Part shown: positions 6,297-11,029 of the stretch, piece after piece
Layout: the number at the start of each line of letters is the position of its first letter
Position numbering within the stretch: position 1 is the first letter of the stretch
Source: Actinomycetota bacterium
Lineage (GTDB): Bacteria > Actinomycetota > Thermoleophilia > Gaiellales > Gaiellaceae
Direction of reading: 5' to 3'
Length of the DNA: 11,029 bases
Assembly (NCBI GenBank): GCA_005885085.1
Contig: VAXY01000064.1
Span: 1-11,029, forward strand
Position numbers and translations under genes: made by a program
Notes under the pieces: generated by a model
Databases searched by the model: none
The model's input: the letters and a program-made list of their open reading frames with translations, nothing else
What the model was told of the DNA's origin: nothing

Positions 6297-7247
6297 GTGG
6301 CGCGATCCTGGGCACAGCTACTCGGCGAGGAGAACGCACAGCCCGAGCCGGAGGAGGATCGCGCCGGGCTGTTCTCGCGCCTGCGCGACTCGCTCTCGAA
6401 GAGCCGGCGCGCGCTCACGGCCGAGCTCGCGTCCGCGGCGTTCGATCCCGGTGACGACGCGGCGTGGGAGCGGCTCGAGGAGGCGCTCATCCGTGCCGAC
6501 GTCGGCGTGCGCGCGACGGCGGAGCTCGTGCGCCGATTGGAGGCTCGCCAAGACCTCACCGACCTGAACGAGGCGCTCGCCGAGGAGCTCGCAGCGCTGC
6601 TCGGCGAGCCCGCGACGCTGGACGTCCGGGCGGATCCGAGCGTGCTGCTCGTCGTCGGCGTCAACGGCACCGGGAAGACGACGACGATCGGGAAGCTCGC
6701 AGCACGACTGCGCCAGCACGGCCATTCGGTCGTGCTCGCCGCTGCGGACACGTTTCGCGCCGCCGCGGAGGAGCAGCTCGAGATCTGGGCCGCGCGTGCG
6801 AGTGCGGAATTCGTCGGCGGCGAGCGGGGGGCGGACCCGGCCTCGGTCGCCTACGACGCAATCGAGCGCGCCGACCGAGACGGACGCGACGTCGTGATCG
6901 TCGACACCGCCGGACGCCTCCACACACAGGCGAACCTGATGCAGGAGCTGTCGAAGGTGCGCCGCGTGATCGAAGGCAAGCTCGAGGGCGCGCCGCACGA
7001 GACGCTGCTCGTCGTCGACGCGACGACCGGCCAGAACGGACTGCAGCAGGCGCGTCTCTTCGGGGAGGCCGTCGGCGTCACCGGCGTCGCGCTGACGAAG
7101 CTCGACGGTAGCGCGAAAGGCGGCATCGCGGTCGCGATCGCCCACGAGCTCGAGCTGCCCGTCAAGCTCGTCGGCGTCGGGGAAGCGCTGGAGGATCTCC
7201 GGCCGTTCGATCCCGAAGACTTTGCCCGCGCGCTCGTATCCGGTTAA
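6297..7247 (+). CDS. ftsY: signal recognition particle receptor FtsY
   Basis: FtsY is the SRP receptor GTPase that docks ribosomes carrying membrane proteins to the Sec translocon. The 316-residue protein has a short acidic N-terminus, an NG-domain helical bundle (about 24-105) and a GTPase domain: G1 GVNGTGKTT (121-129), the insertion motif AADTFRAAAEEQL (149-161), G3 DTAGR (203-207), G4 TKLD (267-270) in TKLDGSAKGG, and the closing LVGVGEALEDLRPFDPEDF. The first 20 residues are rich in Glu but the A domain is very short and there is no membrane segment, so membrane contact would be through a short amphipathic stretch (GLFSRLRDSLSKSRRAL, 24-40). GTG at 6297 is the natural start. The frame and motifs separate it from Ffh, which would have an M domain. 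Confidence 0.96.
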   Translation: MARSWAQLLGEENAQPEPEEDRAGLFSRLRDSLSKSRRALTAELASAAFDPGDDAAWERLEEALIRADVGVRATAELVRRLEARQDLTDLNEALAEELAALLGEPATLDVRADPSVLLVVGVNGTGKTTTIGKLAARLRQHGHSVVLAAADTFRAAAEEQLEIWAARASAEFVGGERGADPASVAYDAIERADRDGRDVVIVDTAGRLHTQANLMQELSKVRRVIEGKLEGAPHETLLVVDATTGQNGLQQARLFGEAVGVTGVALTKLDGSAKGGIAVAIAHELELPVKLVGVGEALEDLRPFDPEDFARALVSG

Positions 7248-7250
7248 GGT
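7245..7250 (+). promoter_or_regulatory. possible -10 element or weak RBS of SRPBCC gene
   Basis: TAAGGT overlaps the ftsY stop codon and ends seven bases before the ATG of the next gene. It may be a TANNNT -10 element; alternatively the AAGG within it, eight bases before the ATG, is a weak Shine-Dalgarno sequence. The two readings cannot be told apart here. Confidence 0.25.
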
Positions 7251-7257
7251 CGCGCGC

Positions 7258-7683
7258 ATGCCATCTGCAGAGAACAGCATCGTCATCAACCGGCCGCGTT
7301 CCGACGTCTTCGCATTCGTCGCGAACCACGAGAACGACGTCAAGTGGCGTCCGGGCGTGCTCGACATCGCGCGCGCGTCCGGGGAGGGGCAGGGCGCCGT
7401 CTACCGCCAGGGCGTGAAAGGCCCGATGGGGAAGCGGATCAACGCCGACTTCGAGGTGAGCGCGTACCAGGAGGGATCGCACCTCGCCTTTCGCACGCTC
7501 GGTGGACCGGTCCAGCCCGAAGGCAGCTATCGCTTCGAGGACGCGGACAGCGGCACACGAGTGACGTTCTCGCTCTCGGCGAACCTGCGTGGACCGCAGA
7601 AGCTGATGGCCCCGATGGTCTCGAAGTCGATGCGCAGCCAGGTCGACGCGCTCGCGAACCTGAAGCGCGTGCTCGAGTCGTAG
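7258..7683 (+). CDS. SRPBCC (polyketide cyclase-like) family protein
   Basis: A 141-residue protein with the START/Bet v 1-like SRPBCC look: an opening strand ENSIVINRPRSDVFAFV, a helix, a segment with KWRPGVLDI, the central strands of a lipocalin-like sheet (EGSHLAFRTLGG, GSYRFEDADSGTRVTFSLS), and a long C-terminal helix (about 115-140) that closes a hydrophobic pocket. Members bind small hydrophobic molecules; some are enzymes (cyclases, dehydratases) but many have no known activity, and no catalytic residues can be assigned here. The ATG at 7258 starts 10 bases after ftsY stops, and the next gene, a borosin-type methyltransferase, begins 14 bases after this one ends. The spacing implies one transcript, so the protein may serve the peptide pathway, for instance by binding the product. 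That link is inference from context only. Confidence 0.8.
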   Translation: MPSAENSIVINRPRSDVFAFVANHENDVKWRPGVLDIARASGEGQGAVYRQGVKGPMGKRINADFEVSAYQEGSHLAFRTLGGPVQPEGSYRFEDADSGTRVTFSLSANLRGPQKLMAPMVSKSMRSQVDALANLKRVLES

Positions 7684-7697
7684 CTGCGTCGCACCCC

Positions 7698-8495
7698 GTG
7701 CCGGCCGGATCGCTCACCGTCGTCGGGACCGGGATCGCGTTCGGCGTCCAGCTGACCCCCCAAGCCCGCATGGCGATCGAGCGCGCGGACGACGTCTTCT
7801 ATCTCCTGGCCGAACCGGCCGCCGAGGTCTGGTTCAGGAAGCTCAGTCCGAGCGCGCACTCCCTCCGTCCCCACTACGCCGTCGGCCGTGAGCGCGCCGA
7901 GACGTACGTACGCATGGTCGAAGAGATCCTCGGCGCGGTGAGAGAGGGCCGCAACGTCTGTGCGGTCTTCTACGGCCATCCGGGCGTGTTTGCATCCCCG
8001 TCGCACGAGGCCGTTCGCCGGGCGCGTGCGGAAGGGTTCTCGGCGGTGATGCTGCCGGCGGTCTCGGCGGAGGACTGTCTCTTCGCGGACCTCGGAGTCG
8101 ATCCCGGCGAGAGCGGCTGCCAGAGCTACGAGGCGACCGACTTTCTCCTCCGCCGCCGCACCTTCGATCCCGCGGCGCCGCTCGTTCTGTGGCAGGTCGC
8201 CTTCATCGGTGTCACCGGTGCCCCCGTTGAGCCGTCGCCGCACGCGTTCGGCGTGCTCGTCGATCACCTGCTCGAGTTCTACGAGGACTCGCACCGGGTG
8301 ATCGTGTACGAGGCGTCGCCCTACCCGGTAGGTGCGGCCAGCATCCGGGAGTTCACACTCGGCGAGGTCCGCGCCGCCGAGCTCGGGGCGATGTCCACCT
8401 TGTACGTCCCACCTGCGGCGGTCACGCCTGTCGATGCCGGCCTGCGGGCGCGTCTCGACGCGGCCAACGTTGAACCGGTTCCCGAAAGGTTGTAG
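7698..8495 (+). CDS. borosin-type peptide alpha-N-methyltransferase (SonM-like)
   Basis: A 265-residue SAM-dependent methyltransferase of the tetrapyrrole-methylase fold, closely resembling the methyltransferase domain of the borosin enzyme OphMA and the split bacterial enzyme SonM. These place methyl groups on backbone amide nitrogens of a ribosomally made precursor. Visible motifs: SAM-binding GSLTVVGTGI (4-13), VFYLLAEPA (33-41), FYGHPGVFASPSH (91-103), LPAVSAEDCLFADLGVDP, YEATDFLLRRR, and a C-terminal STLYVPP. Y60, R66 and Y70 (HYAVGRERAETY) have the same spacing as the catalytic Y66, R72 and Y76 of OphMA. There is no fused precursor tail after the domain; the next gene, eight bases on, supplies one. 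The GTG at 7698 puts GSLTVVGTGI at the very N-terminus, as in OphMA; the longer open frame upstream is a shadow of the SRPBCC gene. A corrin or siroheme methylase is much less likely. Confidence 0.9.
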   Translation: MPAGSLTVVGTGIAFGVQLTPQARMAIERADDVFYLLAEPAAEVWFRKLSPSAHSLRPHYAVGRERAETYVRMVEEILGAVREGRNVCAVFYGHPGVFASPSHEAVRRARAEGFSAVMLPAVSAEDCLFADLGVDPGESGCQSYEATDFLLRRRTFDPAAPLVLWQVAFIGVTGAPVEPSPHAFGVLVDHLLEFYEDSHRVIVYEASPYPVGAASIREFTLGEVRAAELGAMSTLYVPPAAVTPVDAGLRARLDAANVEPVPERL

Positions 8496-8503
8496 CGTCC
8501 TCT

Positions 8504-8749
8504 GTGGCGATGAACGGCAACGGTGGCAAGGGCGGTCCGCAGGAACTGGCCGAGTTCTTCGCGAGCTTGGCCGAGAACCCCGCGCTCTACAACGACTACC
8601 TCACGAATCCCCTCGGGGCGCTGCGGGCAGCCAACATCAGCGAGGACCTGATCAGCGCGGTGCTGGCAGGCGATCTCCACCATCTGAACAAGCGGTTCCA
8701 GGAAGAGTTCGCGCAGACGATCATCTTGGGGACGATCGTCCGCGGGTAG
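8504..8749 (+). CDS. probable split borosin precursor peptide (SonA-like)
   Basis: An 81-residue protein (79 if the ATG at 8510 is used instead of GTG 8504). After a Gly/Asn-rich start, residues 13-69 read as a small helical bundle: ELAEFFASLAENPALYNDY, NPLGALRAANI, SEDLISAVLAGD, LHHLNKRFQEEF. This matches the borosin-binding domain of SonA-type precursors, including the L-x-GD-hh-x-L pattern at the domain end, and also resembles LigA-like domains, which share this fold. The tail QTIILGTIVRG (71-81) is short, hydrophobic and beta-branched, as expected for a core receiving backbone N-methyl groups. It follows the methyltransferase by eight bases. No Shine-Dalgarno sequence is clear. Its last 29 bases overlap the opposite-strand ATPase gene. 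The role is inferred from neighbour and pattern; which residues are methylated is unknown. Confidence 0.82.
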   Translation: MAMNGNGGKGGPQELAEFFASLAENPALYNDYLTNPLGALRAANISEDLISAVLAGDLHHLNKRFQEEFAQTIILGTIVRG

Positions 8750-11029
8750 GCTCCGCGACCTTTCCGCGTCGGTAATCGTCCAACCACACGCTGCGGACGG
8801 CCACGCGGTCGGCCATGACCGTGTTGCCCTTCGCGACGTAGTGCTCTCGCGCGGTGTCGAACGCGTCCTTCGCCTCGGCGAGCTCACCGCTCTCCACGCT
8901 CGCACGGCCGAGGCTCAGCCACGCGTCGCCGCGCAGGTTCGGGCAGTCCGTCTGCTCGGCGAGCTCGACCGCTTCACGCGCGAGCGCCTGCGCTTCGCCC
9001 GCGCGACCTTGGTCGGCTAGCAGCTGCGCGCGCACGACGCGCCACGAGATCTGAGAGGTGAAGTCGTCCTCGGACGCCAGGCGGGCGCTCATTCCCGTCA
9101 ACGCCTCGGCTTCGTCGTCCCGCTCCTGCAGGTGGAGCGAAGCGGCGAGCGAGGCGGCGATGGTCGCAAGGTTCGCTTTCTCTCCCATCGGCTCGAGCGT
9201 CTCGAAAGCCGCGCGCAGCTCGATTTCGGCGGCGTACGGATCGCCGGCGAGGAGCTCGACCGCTCCCGACCAGGTCTGCAGCGCCGCCAGTGAGACCGTT
9301 TGCCCGAGGTCCTTGAGGACGGCATGACTGGCGCGGTAGAGGTCGCGCGCGGTGTCGAAGTTCCGGCGCATGGCTTCGAGCAGTGCAGCGACGGCGTCGA
9401 CGACCGCCGCCTCGAGAGAACGATCGCTCGGGACACGCTCGCGGATCTCGCGGCAGCGAGCCAGCGCTTCCGGCACGGGCAGGGGCCCGGCCAGGGCCGC
9501 GCGTACGCGGGCATTGCCGAGCTCGCCGCGTTCCCGGGCCTCCGCCGCGTCGGTGTGGGCGCTCGCACGGTCGAGCGCCTCCTCCATCGGTCCGATCTGA
9601 CACCGCAGCCAGTGCGCCTCCGCGACCAGGAGCCAGGCGAGCGCCAGACCGGCGTCGTACTCGAGCTCCTGAAACGCGGGAATGACCGAATCCGCAGCGT
9701 CCATCAGCTCCTGGGTGCCGCGCTCGGGGTACGTGTACGCGTGCAGAAGCGCCTGCTCGAGCAGCACGCGGCAGCGCAGCAGCCTGTCCGTGGCGGCGTC
9801 GGCGAGCTCCGCGGCCTCCCGCAAGCTCTCGTCCGCCTCCGCGAGACGACCGGCTTCGCGTCGGGAGCGGCTGAGGTCCAGCAAAAGCTCGCGACGCGCA
9901 GGCTCCTCGGCAGGGATCAGGGCGGTGGCTCGTTCCAGGAGCGTGACCGCGGCGGGAATGTCACGCCGGAGCAGCGCGCGCCGGCCCGCGCCGCCGAGGA
10001 TGTGCGCAGCGCGGGTGGCCAGCGTTCGTGCTTCCTCGTCGAGGGGGCCCAGTTGCTCGCGGTACCGGAACGCCTGCTCGAGGTGGTAGCCGACGATCTC
10101 GTCCAGCTCGCCGGCACGGCCGGCGTTCGTGTTCGCCGCCCAGTCTGCGAAACGCTCATGCAGCTGCGCGCGGAGCTCCTTCGGGATGCCGGCGTACGCC
10201 GCGTCGCGAATCAGAGCGTGGCGGAACCGATAGGCGTCCTCGCGCCCGGGTCGAGCGGCGAGCAGATCCTTGCGCGCAAGCTTGAGCAGGAGCGCGTCCA
10301 TGTCGGGTGGTTCCCCGTCGACCGAGAGCCGCCGGAGCGCAGCTCGCGTGAACTCTTTTCCGGCCACGGCCGCGCGCTCGAGCAGCGCGCGCTCGTCGTG
10401 CGGAAGCCGGTCGAGGCGCGCCGCGATCAACGCGTGAATCGACGGCGGAATCGTGTCCGGCGAACCGCCCTCCGCGAGCATCGCCGCCATCTGCTCGAGA
10501 TAGAGCGGGTTGCCTTCGGCGGCTTCGGCGATGCGCGCGCGGGCGTGCCCGTCGAGCGGCCATTCCTGTCCGATCTCGTCGAGCAGCTCGTGCGACTCCT
10601 CCTCCGTCAGCGGCTCGAGTACCAGCCCGCTGCCCACCTGCGTCAACCATCCCGGACGCTCGTCGAGGAGATCCGGACGCGCCAGGCAAACCAGCAGGAA
10701 GGGCGCGTCGTGGGTCCAGCCGGCGAGATACTCGAGCAAGTCGAGCAACGTCGGCTCGGCCCAGTGGATGTCTTCGACGACGACGACGAGCGGTTGATCG
10801 CGGGCGAGCTCTTCGAACAGACGCCGTACCGCCCAGAACGTCTCGCCGGCGGGTGCCTCCGTCGCGGTCGGGCCGACGGCGCCGAGGACCCGAGTCGCGA
10901 CGAGCTCCGCGTCCTCGCTGCCCGCCAGGACCTCGCGCACACCGTCGTCGCTGCCCAGCGTCCCGACGATGGTCACCAGCGGCCAGAACGTGATCCCGTC
11001 GCCGTAAGGGAGGCAGCGTCCCGTCAGTG
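8721..11029 (-). CDS. AAA-type signalling ATPase with TPR-like repeats, partial
   Basis: The C-terminal 769 or so residues of a large ATPase of the type often fused to adenylate/guanylate cyclase or LuxR domains (AAA_16 plus TPR). The frame stays open to the window edge, where it reads GRCLPYGDGITFWPL, a segment that in this family follows soon after the Walker A motif, so a start at GTG 10976 is not the true one; the P-loop and any N-terminal cyclase or kinase domain are outside. Seen here: Walker B VVVVEDIHWAEP, FLLVCLARPDLL, EGNPLYLEQMAAMLAEGG, winged-helix-like AALRRLSVDG, FRHALIRDAAYAGIP, then about 450 residues of Ala/Leu/Glu-rich helical repeats. It probably senses a signal and passes it on by protein contact. 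It is convergent with the borosin genes and overlaps the precursor end; a regulatory link is possible but unsupported. Confidence 0.85.
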   Translation of the reverse strand, partial: LTGRCLPYGDGITFWPLVTIVGTLGSDDGVREVLAGSEDAELVATRVLGAVGPTATEAPAGETFWAVRRLFEELARDQPLVVVVEDIHWAEPTLLDLLEYLAGWTHDAPFLLVCLARPDLLDERPGWLTQVGSGLVLEPLTEEESHELLDEIGQEWPLDGHARARIAEAAEGNPLYLEQMAAMLAEGGSPDTIPPSIHALIAARLDRLPHDERALLERAAVAGKEFTRAALRRLSVDGEPPDMDALLLKLARKDLLAARPGREDAYRFRHALIRDAAYAGIPKELRAQLHERFADWAANTNAGRAGELDEIVGYHLEQAFRYREQLGPLDEEARTLATRAAHILGGAGRRALLRRDIPAAVTLLERATALIPAEEPARRELLLDLSRSRREAGRLAEADESLREAAELADAATDRLLRCRVLLEQALLHAYTYPERGTQELMDAADSVIPAFQELEYDAGLALAWLLVAEAHWLRCQIGPMEEALDRASAHTDAAEARERGELGNARVRAALAGPLPVPEALARCREIRERVPSDRSLEAAVVDAVAALLEAMRRNFDTARDLYRASHAVLKDLGQTVSLAALQTWSGAVELLAGDPYAAEIELRAAFETLEPMGEKANLATIAASLAASLHLQERDDEAEALTGMSARLASEDDFTSQISWRVVRAQLLADQGRAGEAQALAREAVELAEQTDCPNLRGDAWLSLGRASVESGELAEAKDAFDTAREHYVAKGNTVMADRVAVRSVWLDDYRRGKVAEPTRGRSSPR

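Noticed and set aside
7344..7697. Upstream extension of the methyltransferase frame
   Set aside because: It overlaps the SRPBCC gene in another frame and is low-complexity; the conserved domain begins four residues after GTG 7698.
7698..8495. Annotation as cobalamin, siroheme or diphthine methyltransferase
   Set aside because: The fold is shared, but the Y-R-Y triad spacing, the FYGHPGVF and SAEDCLFADL segments and the adjacent SonA-like peptide favour a borosin enzyme.
8504..8749. Annotation as a LigA-type dioxygenase subunit or Nif11-like leader
   Set aside because: The small helical domain is similar in fold, but there is no LigB partner and the neighbouring borosin-like methyltransferase gives a better explanation.

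Overview
The window is high-GC bacterial DNA, most likely from an actinobacterium of the Thermoleophilia type (Gaiellales or Solirubrobacterales relatives). This placing rests on the gene order yceD(DUF177)-rpmF-plsX-acpP-rnc-smc-ftsY, the codon bias, the very short intergenic gaps and a DUF177/RNase III/SMC protein style that I associate with that class. It is an inference from pattern, not from a database match. No rRNA, tRNA, CRISPR array or insertion sequence was found.

Positions 1-7247 hold a housekeeping block. It starts with yceD (zinc-binding DUF177 protein), interrupted by a minus-strand aldo/keto reductase. It then runs on the plus strand through rpmF (ribosomal protein bL32), plsX (phosphate acyltransferase), acpP (acyl carrier protein), rnc (RNase III), smc (chromosome condensation ATPase) and ftsY (SRP receptor). 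Three genes here deserve attention: rnc has no usual start codon ahead of its catalytic domain and carries Ala where a metal-binding Asp is expected; smc encodes only 837 residues with shortened coiled coils and what looks like half a hinge; and ftsY is preceded by a perfect 10-bp inverted repeat.

Positions 7258-8749 are an accessory block directly behind ftsY, on the same strand and tightly spaced. It holds a small SRPBCC-fold protein, a methyltransferase closely resembling the borosin peptide alpha-N-methyltransferases (OphMA/SonM type), and an 81-residue protein that looks like the matching stand-alone borosin precursor with a hydrophobic C-terminal core. This is the most exciting part of the window: a candidate split borosin RiPP system that would methylate the peptide backbone of its own precursor.

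Positions 8721-11029 on the minus strand hold most of a large AAA-type signalling ATPase with a TPR-like C-terminal half, cut by the window end. It converges on the borosin precursor, and the two genes overlap by 29 bp over the stretch that encodes the putative core peptide.

Several genes (rpmF, the reductase, smc, ftsY, perhaps the SRPBCC gene) have a TANNNT hexamer 6-9 nt before the start codon and no well-placed Shine-Dalgarno sequence. This suggests leaderless transcription from promoters sitting directly on the start codons. acpP differs: it has a Shine-Dalgarno sequence and a promoter-like element further upstream, inside plsX.
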